Shown: positions 45,458 to 54,735, counted from the first letter of the stretch. The stretch is 64,000 nt of DNA from Terasakiella brassicae (GCF_014641495.1 NZ_BMHV01000019.1:1-64000); one strand, 5' to 3'. The notes: a model not told the origin generated them from the sequence alone. Made by a program: numbers and translations.

Positions 45458-47221
45458 ATGACGACAAAATTACCGACTTGGGACTTAACCCATCTTTACA
45501 GCGCCATTGATGCCCCGCAGTTGCGAGATGATCTGAACACGGCAAAAGAATTGGCACAAAGCTTTGCTAAAACCTATCAAGGCAAGCTTGCTGAACTGGA
45601 TGGGGCAGAGTTTGCAAATGCGCTGAAACGTTATGAAAAATTGGACGATATTTTGGGGCGCGTGGTGAGTTATGCGCAACTCCAGTATGCTGCTGACAAT
45701 ACCGATAGTGCGATTGCGCAATTTTACCAGAATGTACAAGAAGAAATAACGGACCTTTCCAGTGCCATTTTATTCTTCACCTTGGAAATCAACAAACTGG
45801 ATGACGCTGTTCTGGACGGGTATTTTGAAGATGACGCCTGTGCCTATTACCGTGCGTGGGTGATGGATGTGCGCGCCTATCGTCCATATCAACTGGATGA
45901 AGAAATCGAACGTCTGCTTCACGAAAAATCAGTCAGTGGGCGACGGGCGTGGTCACGTTTGTTTGATGAAACAATGGCGGGGTTACGTTTTCCATTTCAG
46001 GGGAATATGCTGACCAATTCGGAAATTCTGGATAAATTATCGTCCAAAGACGGTGCGGTGCGTAAAGAGGCCGCCAAATCATTTGGTCAGGTGCTTGGTG
46101 ATAATATTCGTCTGTTGTCTTTAATTACCAATACGCTTGCCAAAGACAAAGCGACAGAGGATCAATGGCGTGGGTTTGATCGACCGATTTCGTCGCGCAA
46201 TATCTCTAACCTGGTTGAAGACGAGGTCGTGGATGCCTTGATCGGATCGGTTAAGGAATCTTATGGCGATTTATCACACCGTTATTACGCGTTGAAAGCC
46301 AAATGGTTTGGTGTGGATCAAATGGATTATTGGGACCGTAACGCCCCTTTGCCGGAAGATGATGATGGTAAGATCGAATGGGACAACGCGCGCGAAATTG
46401 TCTTGAATGCTTATCATGCCTTTGATCCGAAAATGGCGCAGATCGGGAAGCGGTTCTTTGACGAAAACTGGATTGATGTACCGCCGCGCGCTGGCAAGGA
46501 TAGCGGAGCCTTTTCTCATCCTGTAACTCCGTCAGCACACCCCTATATTCTGTTGAACTATCATGGCAAAGTGCGCGATGTGATGACGCTGGCCCATGAA
46601 TTAGGCCATGGTGTGCATCAGGTCTTAGCTGCCGATCAAGGGGCGTTAATGGCCAATACACCTTTGACCTTGGCGGAAACGGCATCGGTCTTTGGGGAAA
46701 TGCTGACGTTTCGTTCGATGCTCAACGGTGAAACGGATGAAAAACGCCGCCGGATTATGTTGGCGGGTAAGGTTGAGGATATGCTCAATACTGTTGTACG
46801 TCAGGTGGCTTTTTGTGATTTTGAACGCCATGTACACGATGAACGGCGCAAAGGGGAGTTGAGTTCGGATCGCCTTGGTGAAATCTGGATGAGCGTACAA
46901 AGCGAAAGTCTGGGTGGTGCGTTTCGTTTTGATGAAGAATACAAGCATTACTGGGCTTATATTCCACACTTCATTCATTCCCCCTTTTATGTTTATGCCT
47001 ATGCTTTTGGGGATTGCTTGGTGAACTCACTTTATGACGTTTACCAAAGCGGCCATGATGGGTTCCAGCAAAAATATATGGATATGCTGCGGGCCGGTGG
47101 GTCGAAACGTCACAAGGAATTGCTTGCGCCCTTTGGGCTGGATGCCAGTGATCCAACCTTCTGGAAACGTGGATTGAAAGTCGTTTCCGGCTTTATTGAT
47201 CAACTGGAAGACGTCATTTAA
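45458..47221 (+). CDS. pepF: Oligoendopeptidase F (M3 metallopeptidase)
   Basis: 587 aa. M3-family thimet-like cytoplasmic zinc peptidase. The zinc motif HELGHGVHQ is at residues 380-388, with the third-ligand Glu in TLAETASVFGEML about 26 residues further. The N-terminal part (WDLTHLYSAIDAPQLRDDLNTAKELA) and C-terminal tail (GLDASDPTFWKRGLKVVSGFIDQLE) match bacterial PepF. It cleaves short peptides. Monocistronic and divergent from the acyl-CoA synthetase. Confidence 0.94.
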   Translation: MTTKLPTWDLTHLYSAIDAPQLRDDLNTAKELAQSFAKTYQGKLAELDGAEFANALKRYEKLDDILGRVVSYAQLQYAADNTDSAIAQFYQNVQEEITDLSSAILFFTLEINKLDDAVLDGYFEDDACAYYRAWVMDVRAYRPYQLDEEIERLLHEKSVSGRRAWSRLFDETMAGLRFPFQGNMLTNSEILDKLSSKDGAVRKEAAKSFGQVLGDNIRLLSLITNTLAKDKATEDQWRGFDRPISSRNISNLVEDEVVDALIGSVKESYGDLSHRYYALKAKWFGVDQMDYWDRNAPLPEDDDGKIEWDNAREIVLNAYHAFDPKMAQIGKRFFDENWIDVPPRAGKDSGAFSHPVTPSAHPYILLNYHGKVRDVMTLAHELGHGVHQVLAADQGALMANTPLTLAETASVFGEMLTFRSMLNGETDEKRRRIMLAGKVEDMLNTVVRQVAFCDFERHVHDERRKGELSSDRLGEIWMSVQSESLGGAFRFDEEYKHYWAYIPHFIHSPFYVYAYAFGDCLVNSLYDVYQSGHDGFQQKYMDMLRAGGSKRHKELLAPFGLDASDPTFWKRGLKVVSGFIDQLEDVI

Positions 47222-47224
47222 ATT

Positions 47225-47271
47225 AAAAAAATTGTGTCAGACGGCTGGGTTAATTTTGGGGCTCAGCCGTC
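47225..47271 (-). terminator. Probable terminator after the DUF3572 gene
   Basis: GACGGCTG (47240-47247) and CAGCCGTC (47264-47271) form an 8-bp stem. On the minus strand it overlaps the last codons of the DUF3572 gene and is followed, after a gap of about 8 nt, by seven Us. The gap makes it less typical. It may also serve pepF on the other strand as a bare hairpin. Confidence 0.5.
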
Positions 47272-47541
47272 CCACAGGTTTTCACCACCGGGCAGGCAAC
47301 GGCGCGCGCGGATCAGGAATTCAGGGGCAATTTCGATTGCATCGCAAAAAGCCAGCAAGGCACTTTCGTCACTCAGCAGAAAATCCAGAATGCCGCCTAA
47401 AAAAGCCGGATCCTGCATGTTTTCACGCAAATCATCCACACCCATTCCGGTTTGGGCCAGTAAACCGTTTAAGGCATGTTCTTCCTGCCCGATAAAGGCG
47501 ATGGCCTGCAGGGCGATGGTTTCGGCTTGTTCCTGTTTCAA
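47263..47541 (-). CDS. DUF3572-family protein
   Basis: 92 aa, a small acidic helical protein: MKQEQAETIALQAIAFI, followed by LNGLLAQTGMGVDDLRENMQDPAFLGGILDFLLSDE. This is the pattern of DUF3572, found almost only in alphaproteobacteria and often beside a receiver-domain gene, as here: the HD-GYP regulator ends 6 bp upstream. Function unknown. Probably co-transcribed with the regulator. Confidence 0.85.
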   Translation of the reverse strand: MKQEQAETIALQAIAFIGQEEHALNGLLAQTGMGVDDLRENMQDPAFLGGILDFLLSDESALLAFCDAIEIAPEFLIRARRCLPGGENLWDG

Positions 47542-47547
47542 ATTTGT

Positions 47548-48639
47548 TTAACCCACTTGCGTTTGTAGTTCGTCCGGGTCTTGATGTTCTTTACGTATTT
47601 CAAGGATACGGGGCAGAATATTCATGAAATGAGGAACCAGATTGGGGTCAAAATGAGTGCCGGATTGTTCTTCAACAAAGGCAATGGCATCCTTGACATC
47701 CCATGCCTTTTTATAGGGGCGTGCCGAGGTCAGGGCATCAAAAACATCACAGATGGCAGCGATACGGGCCTCAATCGGAATGTCTTCGCCTTTCAGGCCA
47801 TAAGGATAGCCAGACCCATCCCATTTTTCATGGTGCGCAATTGCGATGGTGCGCGCCAGTTGGATCATTTCAGACTCATTATCTGCCAAAATATCAGCGC
47901 CAAGTTCGGCATGGCTTTTCATGGTTTCCCATTCTTGTGGCGTCAATTTCCCTGGTTTGAGCAGGATGTGGTCGGGGATACCGATTTTACCGACATCGTG
48001 CATGGGGCTTGCGTAAAGAATCAATTCCGCATGACGTTCTGTTAAACCGGCTTCAAGGGCGAGAAGCTGGCAACATTTTGACATGCGGATAACATGTTCA
48101 CCGGTTTCATTGTCACGATATTCCCCCGCACGCCCTAGACAGCGAATGATATCAAGCTGTGATTTGCGTAATTCTGCCGTGGCCTCATGGACCTTGTCTT
48201 CCAGCGTATGGGTATATTCTTTCTTTTGTTTGTAAAGATGGCGAATTTCGAGGGAATTATGAATACGTTGCAGTACTTCTGCATGCTGGAATGGTTTGGT
48301 GACAAAATCACGCGCCCCAAGATCAAGGGAGCGTAGCCGCGTTTCCATATCCGTTTGTGCTGTCAGGACAAGAACCGGCAGGTAATCATCCTGGTCGTGA
48401 TGCTCTTTAAGCTGCTTCATAACTTCAAAACCGTTCATTTTCGGCATTTGAATATCAAGCAGGATCAGATCAAAATCATTTTCTTCATGCAGGGCGCGAA
48501 CCTGAGTCGGATCGGTCGTGCTGCTGACATTTTGATAGTCTTCCTGCATAAGCAGGGCTTCCAATAGTAGAACATTGGATGGGTTATCGTCGACGACAAG
48601 AATGCGCGACTCTTTTAAAATTTCAACTTCAACAGCCAT
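47548..48639 (-). CDS. Receiver/HD-GYP response regulator
   Basis: 363 aa. The receiver domain (about 12-130) has intact phosphorylation residues: D17/D18 (LVVDDNPSN), phosphoacceptor D62 ([13 protein letters not shown]) and K115 (FVTKPF). A coiled-coil linker (about 132-165) leads to an HD-GYP domain (about 165-345) with H214/D215 ([20 protein letters not shown]) and GYP at 277-279. It is of the RpfG type: phosphorylation would control c-di-GMP hydrolysis. The cognate kinase is not adjacent. DUF3572 follows directly. Confidence 0.93.
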   Translation of the reverse strand: MAVEVEILKESRILVVDDNPSNVLLLEALLMQEDYQNVSSTTDPTQVRALHEENDFDLILLDIQMPKMNGFEVMKQLKEHHDQDDYLPVLVLTAQTDMETRLRSLDLGARDFVTKPFQHAEVLQRIHNSLEIRHLYKQKKEYTHTLEDKVHEATAELRKSQLDIIRCLGRAGEYRDNETGEHVIRMSKCCQLLALEAGLTERHAELILYASPMHDVGKIGIPDHILLKPGKLTPQEWETMKSHAELGADILADNESEMIQLARTIAIAHHEKWDGSGYPYGLKGEDIPIEARIAAICDVFDALTSARPYKKAWDVKDAIAFVEEQSGTHFDPNLVPHFMNILPRILEIRKEHQDPDELQTQVG

Positions 48640-48873
48640 TCGGCTCTCCCCTCGCGTCCTATCTTTCGGAGCAGTCGTGTATTTTTATCATACCGTTACA
48701 CAGTTTCCAAAAAACTTTCGTAAAAAAATACCATTTATTTTAGAGGGTTATCTTTATGCGTATGATGAATACAAAATATATATAGTCTTTTAGGCGGAAA
48801 TGAGGTGCAATCCCATAGATAAAACAACCTTTATTTTCTCTGCTTAAAGTTGTTCCTTTTAATCGTGGTTCGG

Positions 48874-49803
48874 CTACTCTCTGCCCCATGTGGATTGTGC
48901 ATAGTCTTTAAGCACTGTGATAAAGGCTTTTTCCAAAGCGGAAGGTTTCTTGTCCAACAATTGGGCGAGGCAAATGCTGTTGTTTTCGCCGCGACTGCGC
49001 GGGGTGATTTCTATCAATTCGCCATGTTCCACATATTCTTTAATCAGATTGCTGCCGGTGGCAAAGGCGCCAAGATGGCGCCGCGCACAGTCAATAAGGG
49101 CAATGCCGTTATTCGCAATGACCCGCTTTGTTAAAGAAGGCGGTATTTTGCCAAATTGGTCATAGAACCAGCTTTTGAGTTCCAGTGCTGTATCCTGTGT
49201 GGTGAGAAAATCCAGCGAGGCCAGCTTGTCAAAACTGAGATCGCCTGCAATGTTTTCTTCGTAATAGCGGGGGGAACACGCCAGAACGACAAATTCCTCA
49301 ACAAGGGTTTCACTGAAACAATAGGATTGGAAATTACGATGCAGTTCCTCACCGCCATAAACATCTATAATGGCGAAATCCAGTTCCCCTTTCATTAAAC
49401 GAGCCAGTTGTAAGGTCGAACTTTCCAGATAGAGGTGAATTTCGACGTTGGGATAAAGCGCGTTGAACCGTTCAACAATGCGCGGCATATAAAGGGTTCC
49501 GGTCGCCTGCGGGGCGCCGATATGCAAAATACCGACGCGGCTGTCCTGATTGTGTGATACCGCACTTATTTCGATATTTAATTGATCAAGAAGGGGGCCG
49601 ACATTGCGGGCCAGTTGATGCCCCTGTGGTGTGGGAATGAGCCCTTTGGGGAAACGGGTGAAAAGACTAATGCCCAGTTCATCTTCCAAACGCGATAAAT
49701 TCTGGCTGATGGCCGGTCGGGTGACTTTGAGCAGAGCGGCCGCATCAGCCGTATTCCCGCATTCATACACAGTTTTGAAAATATGAAGCTTGTTTAAAGA
49801 CAT
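48874..49803 (-). CDS. LysR-family transcriptional regulator
   Basis: 309 aa. The N-terminal winged HTH (MSLNKLHIFKTVYECGNTADAAALL, then TRPAISQNLSRLEDELGISLF) and the periplasmic-binding-like effector domain (about 90-300) are complete. It is divergent from the EamA transporter, with an inverted repeat between them, so it probably regulates that gene and itself in response to a metabolite. The effector is unknown. Confidence 0.92.
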   Translation of the reverse strand: MSLNKLHIFKTVYECGNTADAAALLKVTRPAISQNLSRLEDELGISLFTRFPKGLIPTPQGHQLARNVGPLLDQLNIEISAVSHNQDSRVGILHIGAPQATGTLYMPRIVERFNALYPNVEIHLYLESSTLQLARLMKGELDFAIIDVYGGEELHRNFQSYCFSETLVEEFVVLACSPRYYEENIAGDLSFDKLASLDFLTTQDTALELKSWFYDQFGKIPPSLTKRVIANNGIALIDCARRHLGAFATGSNLIKEYVEHGELIEITPRSRGENNSICLAQLLDKKPSALEKAFITVLKDYAQSTWGRE

Positions 49804-49811
49804 GAGTAATT

Positions 49812-49845
49812 AAATCTAACTCTAGTTTTAAGAAAGTTTAGATTT
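49812..49845. promoter_or_regulatory. Possible LysR operator
   Basis: Exact inverted repeat AAATCTAA (49812-49819) and TTAGATTT (49838-49845) with an 18-bp spacer, just upstream of the LysR start and within the divergent promoter region. Position and symmetry fit a LysR-type binding site. Inference only. Confidence 0.45.
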
Positions 49846-49930
49846 TATTATCCATTGTATTGCGGCATCTTGTCAATGAAACCTCCAAATGAATATGACG
49901 TTCTATTAAAAATAAAGAAAGATAGTGCCG

Positions 49931-50851
49931 ATGCCTGCAACCAAATTGACCGGTCTGATTGCCGGTTTGGCGATTACGTTGACATGGTCGTCCTGGATTA
50001 TGGCAACCCGTTTGGGTTTAAAAACGGATATCGGTGTTTATGACCTGCTGGCTTTGCGCTTTATAGTGGCCTGTTTGGTTCTGGTGCCTGCCTTATGGTA
50101 CCTCGGCACATGGAAAGGGCTGTCTGTACAGCGTTACCTTATCCTTGCCGTTTTAGGGGGATTGCCCCAGAATATCCTGACATATGAAGCGGTGGAACGC
50201 AGCCCTGTTGCGTTGGTTTGCGTCTTTATGTACGGGACAACGCCCGTTGTGACAGCCGTTATTTCCTATTTGTTTTTACGCAAAAAAATTACGGTGGAAC
50301 AAGCGTTGGGTAGTGCGGTTATCTTCGGCGGTATTTTGTTGATGGTTGCGGACCAATCGGGGGTCGCGTTTGATCTGGCGGTCTGGAGTGGCAATGCTAT
50401 GGCTGTGCTTGCAATCGCGTCTTTTGCGGCCTTTATTATCTATGCGGAACGCTGGCAGGTCAGTATCGGACAAAGTTTGACGGCCTGTACTGTTTTAAAC
50501 GGGTTGTTTTTCCTGCCGTTGTGGATTTTGTTTTCTGATACATCGTTACTGGCTGAATATAAGGTCAGCGAACTTTTGTTTCAGGGGGCGTTGCAGGGGC
50601 TTGTACCCGGCTTGTTTGCGATGTTGATAACGACTTATGCGGCACGCACGATTGGTGCCGGTGCGGTTGCCCTGTTTTATGCCATGATCCCGGTTTGTGC
50701 AGCGACACTGGCGGTGCCGTTTTTGGGCGAAGGAATGACACAGGGCCAGATGATTGGGGTGGGAATTGCAACGCTTGGCATCGTTGTGGCTTCAACAGAC
50801 CGGAAACGGTGGATGAAATTGCGTTGGGCGAAAACGCAAGGCACGCCTTAG
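49931..50851 (+). CDS. EamA/DMT-family transporter
   Basis: About 306 aa, ten predicted membrane helices in two EamA repeats (the first ending near residue 135, the second beginning at LAVWSGNAMAVLAIASFAAF). Motifs such as LRFIVACLVLVPALWYL and VALFYAMIPVCAATLAVPFLGEGMTQGQMIGVGIATLGIV are typical. A GTG six bases upstream is an alternative start. EamA members export amino acids and other metabolites; its place beside a hydroxyproline catabolic operon and a LysR gene suggests an amino-acid-like substrate, unproven. Its stop overlaps that of the convergent GntR gene by 4 bp. Confidence 0.87.
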   Translation: MPATKLTGLIAGLAITLTWSSWIMATRLGLKTDIGVYDLLALRFIVACLVLVPALWYLGTWKGLSVQRYLILAVLGGLPQNILTYEAVERSPVALVCVFMYGTTPVVTAVISYLFLRKKITVEQALGSAVIFGGILLMVADQSGVAFDLAVWSGNAMAVLAIASFAAFIIYAERWQVSIGQSLTACTVLNGLFFLPLWILFSDTSLLAEYKVSELLFQGALQGLVPGLFAMLITTYAARTIGAGAVALFYAMIPVCAATLAVPFLGEGMTQGQMIGVGIATLGIVVASTDRKRWMKLRWAKTQGTP

Positions 50852-51549
50852 TCCAGCATCGCACCTGTGTGACCCAGATGGGTCATAACGGTACTGTATG
50901 AATCTTTAATGTGAGAGACCGTTAACTCGTAAGCTTTTTCAACATCGCCGGCTTCGCAGGCTTCCAGAATGGCCATATGTTCTTCATGCGCCTTTTCCAT
51001 TCCGCCGGACAAATTGAGCTGTGCACGAATGTAAGAATCAATCCGGTCAATTGAATCGTTGACGATTTTCAGATGGATCGGACGTCCGGCATCACGATAA
51101 AGCGCCTCGTGGAACTGTCGGTTTAATTCCCCCCATTTGCTGGAATCTTGTTCGGCGGCCAATTTATCCAGACACTCGCTTGCGATTCGCAATGTCCCTT
51201 TGGACATATTTTGTACAGCGTAACGAATAATATTCGGCTCCAGCAACAAACGAATTTCGTAAATTTCGCGGATTTCCTCTTTATTAGGGGAGGAAACGAT
51301 GGCGCCCTTATAGCGTTCGTTGCGAACAAGCCCTTGTGATTCAAGGCGTTTCAAGGCTTCACGCACAGGGATACGAGAAACATTGAAAATTTTTGCAATA
51401 TATTCCTGACGAATGGATTCACCCGCTTTCAACGAACCGCTGATGATGGCATCACGCAACGCGTCGAAAATAATATCTGAAGAAGAAGCTGTCTTTCCCA
51501 GATCAATCGCCCGCTGTTTCAAGTCGTCGTACAAAGTCCGTCCTTTCAA
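50848..51549 (-). CDS. GntR-family regulator (FCD subfamily) of the hydroxyproline operon
   Basis: 233 aa. The N-terminal winged HTH (SSSDIIFDALRDAIISGSLKAGESI, then IAKIFNVSRIPVREALKRLESQGLV) is followed by an FCD ligand domain with the usual metal-binding histidines (QFHEALYRD, HEEHMAILEA, VSHIKDS). The start is TTG at 51549; no in-frame ATG lies nearby. FCD regulators bind organic acids or amino acids and usually repress. It is divergent from the ABC transporter and catabolic operon, with a perfect ATTGGATCCAAT palindrome between them, so it is the probable repressor of that operon. Confidence 0.92.
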   Translation of the reverse strand: MKGRTLYDDLKQRAIDLGKTASSSDIIFDALRDAIISGSLKAGESIRQEYIAKIFNVSRIPVREALKRLESQGLVRNERYKGAIVSSPNKEEIREIYEIRLLLEPNIIRYAVQNMSKGTLRIASECLDKLAAEQDSSKWGELNRQFHEALYRDAGRPIHLKIVNDSIDRIDSYIRAQLNLSGGMEKAHEEHMAILEACEAGDVEKAYELTVSHIKDSYSTVMTHLGHTGAMLD

Positions 51550-51639
51550 TGCTTTCAGCCGCTTGGTGCATAATCCACAAACAACTTTATGTCAAACTAA
51601 GTGCAGTATATAGAAATTTTTGTAAAAAATATATTGCAT

Positions 51640-51651
51640 ATTGGATCCAAT
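51640..51651. promoter_or_regulatory. Probable GntR operator
   Basis: The perfect 12-bp palindrome ATTGGATCCAAT lies in the gap between the divergent GntR and transporter genes, about 83 bp upstream of the substrate-binding protein start. FCD/VanR-type GntR proteins are known to bind short palindromes of the ATTGTATACAAT kind. It sits just after a weak -35-like TTGCAT (51634-51639). Confidence 0.6.
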
Positions 51652-51733
51652 TTAAAATATGGTTCTACATCGCTGGTTTGAAGATGACGAATAAAGCGCG
51701 CAAATCAGATTTGTTTTATATTTGGAGGTTTCA

Positions 51734-52549
51734 ATGATTGGACGTTTTCTTAAGACTATGGCACTGGGTGCTGGTCTTGCCATCGCATTTTCCCAATCCC
51801 CTGCGCACGCAGACAAACTGGATGACGTAATTGACAACGGTGAACTGCGTTGTGGCGTTGTTCTTGATTTCCCGCCAATCGGCTATCGTGACGAAAAAAA
51901 TGAGCCAGCCGGTTACGATGTGGATATGTGTAAAGATCTGGCAAAAGTACTCGGCGTTGATCTTAAGTTGCTGCCTGTGACATGGTCTGAGCGCCTGCCG
52001 TTGATCGTTACTAACCGCGCAGACGTGGTTATCGGGTCAACGTCCGATGCGCTGGAACGTGCAAAAACTGTCGGTTTTTCAATTCCTTATGTGATTTTCT
52101 TTGCGCAAGCGATTGTCAATAAAGACGCCGGCGTGAAAACATTTGATGATCTGGCCGGTAAACGTGTTGCCGCTGGTTTGGGCACTGTTGAAGAAGCAGC
52201 CTATCTGGAAATTGCAAAGAAACGCGGTTGGGAAAAAGATTATCAAGCTTACCAAAGCCAAAACGAAGTTGTTCTGGCCGTTGCACAGGGTAAAGCGGAT
52301 GTCGGTATTACAACCAACACAGCCGTTCGTCCGATTGTACAACAATATGACACGATTGAAGCTGGCCCGCGTATGCCGTGGACACCGGATTATGCCTCCT
52401 TTGCCGGTCCGCGCAAGGATGTTTCTTGGCTGAACTACCTCAACCTGTTCATCACGCATCAGGTTCGTTCCGGTCGTTATGCTGAATTGTGGGAAACTTA
52501 TGTCGGTGGCGAAGCACCCGAACTGCGTATCCCCGGCGTAATGTACTAA
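51734..52549 (+). CDS. Amino-acid ABC transporter substrate-binding protein
   Basis: About 271 aa from the ATG at 51734, preceded by GGAGG at 51724-51728. Signal peptide MIGRFLKTMALGAGLAIAFSQSPAHA, then a family-3 solute-binding domain (GELRCGVVLDFPPIGYRDEKNEPAGYDVDMCKDLAKVLGV; TWSERLPLIVTNRADVVIGS). It should capture an amino acid in the periplasm, most likely hydroxyproline or proline given the downstream catabolic genes. First gene of the 11-kb operon; a hairpin follows it. Confidence 0.92.
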   Translation: MIGRFLKTMALGAGLAIAFSQSPAHADKLDDVIDNGELRCGVVLDFPPIGYRDEKNEPAGYDVDMCKDLAKVLGVDLKLLPVTWSERLPLIVTNRADVVIGSTSDALERAKTVGFSIPYVIFFAQAIVNKDAGVKTFDDLAGKRVAAGLGTVEEAAYLEIAKKRGWEKDYQAYQSQNEVVLAVAQGKADVGITTNTAVRPIVQQYDTIEAGPRMPWTPDYASFAGPRKDVSWLNYLNLFITHQVRSGRYAELWETYVGGEAPELRIPGVMY

Positions 52550-52568
52550 GAGAACGCTCGCATATATT

Positions 52569-52613
52569 CCCCGGGTCATCATCCGCTGATAAACTCGGCC
52601 CGGGGCTTTTTTT
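52569..52613 (+). terminator. Hairpin/attenuator between binding protein and permease
   Basis: CCCCGGGTC (52569-52577) pairs with GGCCCGGGG (52597-52605), 9 bp with one wobble, followed by CTTTTTTT. It is a strong intrinsic-terminator-like structure inside the operon, right after the binding protein gene. Such sites usually let the binding protein be made in excess over the membrane parts and protect its mRNA 3' end. Confidence 0.75.
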
Positions 52614-52630
52614 GCCGGAGGTAAGTAATC

Positions 52631-53290
52631 GTGGATTACCATTTTCACTGGCGCCCCGTGTTTCAGAAACTGCCCGAACTTCTTCAGGCAAGTCTGACAA
52701 CGCTTGAGGTTGCTGTACTTTCAATGATCATCGGCATCATCCTCGGCCTTTTGTTGGCTTTGGCTAGAATGTCGCCGATCAAGCCGCTGCGTTGGTTTGC
52801 AACGTGTTGGGTCGAACTCGCTCGTAACACACCGGCGCTGTTTCAATTATTCTTTTTTGGTTTTGGTCTGGGTGCATTCGGGATCCATTTCGCACCATAT
52901 TTTATCGTCCTGTTCGGGCTTTCCTTTAATAATGCAGGTTATTTGGCGGAAAACTTCCGTGGTGGTTTTCAGGCTGTTCCCGATACACAATTGCGCGCGG
53001 CACGTTCGCTGGGGATGACGATCCCACAAGCTTATATCCGTATCATTATTCCACAAGTTTTACGCATTGTTTATCATCCGATGACTAACCAGATGGTTTG
53101 GGCTGTGTTGATGAGTTCGCTTGGCATGATGGTCGGTTTCCGTGAATTGTCAGGCGAGACCCAGTTCTTTGCATCCAAGACATTTCGTATTTTTGAATAT
53201 TTTGCAGTGACTGCCCTTATTTACTACGCGATCGTCAAGATTATTTTGGGCGCAGCAAAATTGGCATCTATCCGCCTGTTTCGGTATTAG
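52631..53290 (+). CDS. Amino-acid ABC transporter permease 1
   Basis: 219 aa, GTG start with a GGAGG ribosome-binding site 10 nt upstream. HisM/GlnP-type permease with about five membrane helices; the cytoplasmic EAA-type loop is AENFRGGFQAVPDTQLRAARSLGMT, where the ATPase docks. It forms the membrane channel with the next gene product. Confidence 0.92.
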   Translation: MDYHFHWRPVFQKLPELLQASLTTLEVAVLSMIIGIILGLLLALARMSPIKPLRWFATCWVELARNTPALFQLFFFGFGLGAFGIHFAPYFIVLFGLSFNNAGYLAENFRGGFQAVPDTQLRAARSLGMTIPQAYIRIIIPQVLRIVYHPMTNQMVWAVLMSSLGMMVGFRELSGETQFFASKTFRIFEYFAVTALIYYAIVKIILGAAKLASIRLFRY

Positions 53291-53303
53291 GGAGGCGAAT
53301 TAG

Positions 53304-53966
53304 ATGAGTAATAATATGTCATTCTTTAGCGGATTTCAGCCCCATGACCTTTTGTTCATGGCTGAGGCTGCGGGGCAAACACTTCTTATTTCCGTTTTGT
53401 CGATTTCGACCGGAACCGTGTTTGGAATTATTTTTGGTTGGATGTTGCAAAGCGGGAATTGGGTTGTTCGTGCTATTTTGGGGACGGTTCTGGACGTTTT
53501 CAGAAGTGTGCCGCTTTTGATCCAACTGGTTTTGTTCTTTAACTTCTTCCCGATTATGGGATGGCCGCTGGAACCGTTTGCGGCAGGGACATTTGTTTTA
53601 AGCCTCTATACGGCATCGTTGGTTGCGCAGGTCGCGCGTGGCGGGATCGAAGCTGTCGGCAAACCGATGCGTCGCGCGGCACGTTCCCTGGGGATGAGTT
53701 ATTGGCAGGATATGCGCTATGTTGTCTGGCCGATTGGTTTACGGGCTGTTTTCCCGGCGTGGGTCGGTGTTGCCCTTGGGGTTATGAAAGACAGCGCACT
53801 GGTGTCTGTCTTGGGCTATGTTGAATTGCTGCGTGCATCGCAAATCCTGATCACACGAACACAAGAACCATTTATCATTTTGGCAGTGGCAGGGGCGTTC
53901 TACTTCGTTCTTTCCTATCCGCTGTCTAAATATTCACAGAAATTAGAAGAAAGGTGGGCGTCATGA
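53304..53966 (+). CDS. Amino-acid ABC transporter permease 2
   Basis: 220 aa, HisM/GlnP-type permease. The segment AQVARGGIEAVGKPMRRAARSLGMSYWQDMRYVVWPIGLRAVFPAW is the EAA loop. It heterodimerises with permease 1. The gene is 13 bp after permease 1 and its stop overlaps the ATPase start (ATGA). Confidence 0.92.
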   Translation: MSNNMSFFSGFQPHDLLFMAEAAGQTLLISVLSISTGTVFGIIFGWMLQSGNWVVRAILGTVLDVFRSVPLLIQLVLFFNFFPIMGWPLEPFAAGTFVLSLYTASLVAQVARGGIEAVGKPMRRAARSLGMSYWQDMRYVVWPIGLRAVFPAWVGVALGVMKDSALVSVLGYVELLRASQILITRTQEPFIILAVAGAFYFVLSYPLSKYSQKLEERWAS

Positions 53967-54685
53967 TCGAGATCAAAGGGCTCCACAAATATTTCGGGGA
54001 TTTGCACGTCCTCAAAGGCATCGACCTGAATGTTGCAAAAGGTGAAGTCCTGAGCGTGATCGGGTCTTCCGGTTCCGGGAAATCGACATTGTTGTACTGT
54101 ATCAACGGTCTGGAAGAAATTCAGAAAGGTGCGGTGATTGTGGATGGTGTCGATGTGCATGCCAAAGGGACCGATGTCAACAAACTGCGCCAAAATCTTG
54201 GGATGGTTTTTCAGCAATGGAATTCTTTCCCGCATTTGACCGCGCTTGAAAACGTGGCGCTGGCGCCGCAGATTGTGAAAAAGCATTCCAAGACAGATGC
54301 TTTGGAAATTGCCGCCAAGCAACTCAAGCACGTTGGCTTGGGGGACAAGTTGAATGTGTATCCTAATTCATTATCCGGTGGTCAGCAGCAACGTTTGGCC
54401 ATTGCGCGCGCTTTGGCGATGGAACCGGAATATATGTTGTTTGACGAAGCAACCTCCGCACTTGACCCGGAACTGGTCGGGGAGGTTCTGGAAACCATGC
54501 GCATGTTGGCGGAAGAAGGCATGACCATGATCTGTGTCACGCATGAAATGGGTTTTGCCCGTGATGTGTCTGACCGTGTTGCCTATTTCCATCAAGGGAT
54601 TATGGAAGAAATCGGCCCGCCGGAGCAAATTTTCGGTGAAGCCCAGAGTGAACATACACGTAAGTTCCTCGCAAACGTCCGTTAA
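53963..54685 (+). CDS. Amino-acid ABC transporter ATP-binding protein
   Basis: 240 aa from the ATG at 53963; a GTG at 53954 is in frame but the ATGA overlap with the permease supports the ATG. Walker A GSSGSGKST (near residue 36), Q-loop VFQQWNSFPHLTALENV, signature LSGGQQQRLAIARAL, Walker B YMLFDEATSALDPE, H-loop VTHEMGFARDV are all intact. Of the GlnQ/HisP type; powers uptake of the operon's amino acid. Followed by two palindromes before the catabolic genes. Confidence 0.94.
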   Translation: MIEIKGLHKYFGDLHVLKGIDLNVAKGEVLSVIGSSGSGKSTLLYCINGLEEIQKGAVIVDGVDVHAKGTDVNKLRQNLGMVFQQWNSFPHLTALENVALAPQIVKKHSKTDALEIAAKQLKHVGLGDKLNVYPNSLSGGQQQRLAIARALAMEPEYMLFDEATSALDPELVGEVLETMRMLAEEGMTMICVTHEMGFARDVSDRVAYFHQGIMEEIGPPEQIFGEAQSEHTRKFLANVR

Positions 54686-54718
54686 GACGAGACTAACGCG
54701 GTCCAGTTGGGATTGCGG

Positions 54719-54735
54719 TGACGCAAGTTGCGTCA
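54719..54735. repeat. Perfect 17-nt palindrome
   Basis: TGACGCAAGTTGCGTCA has 8-bp arms around a single central G, 33 bp after the ATPase stop. It is operator-like in shape. It could also extend the hairpin-rich repeat that follows. No known family is assigned. Confidence 0.5.

Noticed and set aside
48640-48873. Small gene in the gap between the HD-GYP and LysR genes (short ATG frame near 48757)
   Set aside because: Only about nine codons, without a clear ribosome-binding site; the gap otherwise shows nothing but AT-rich DNA.
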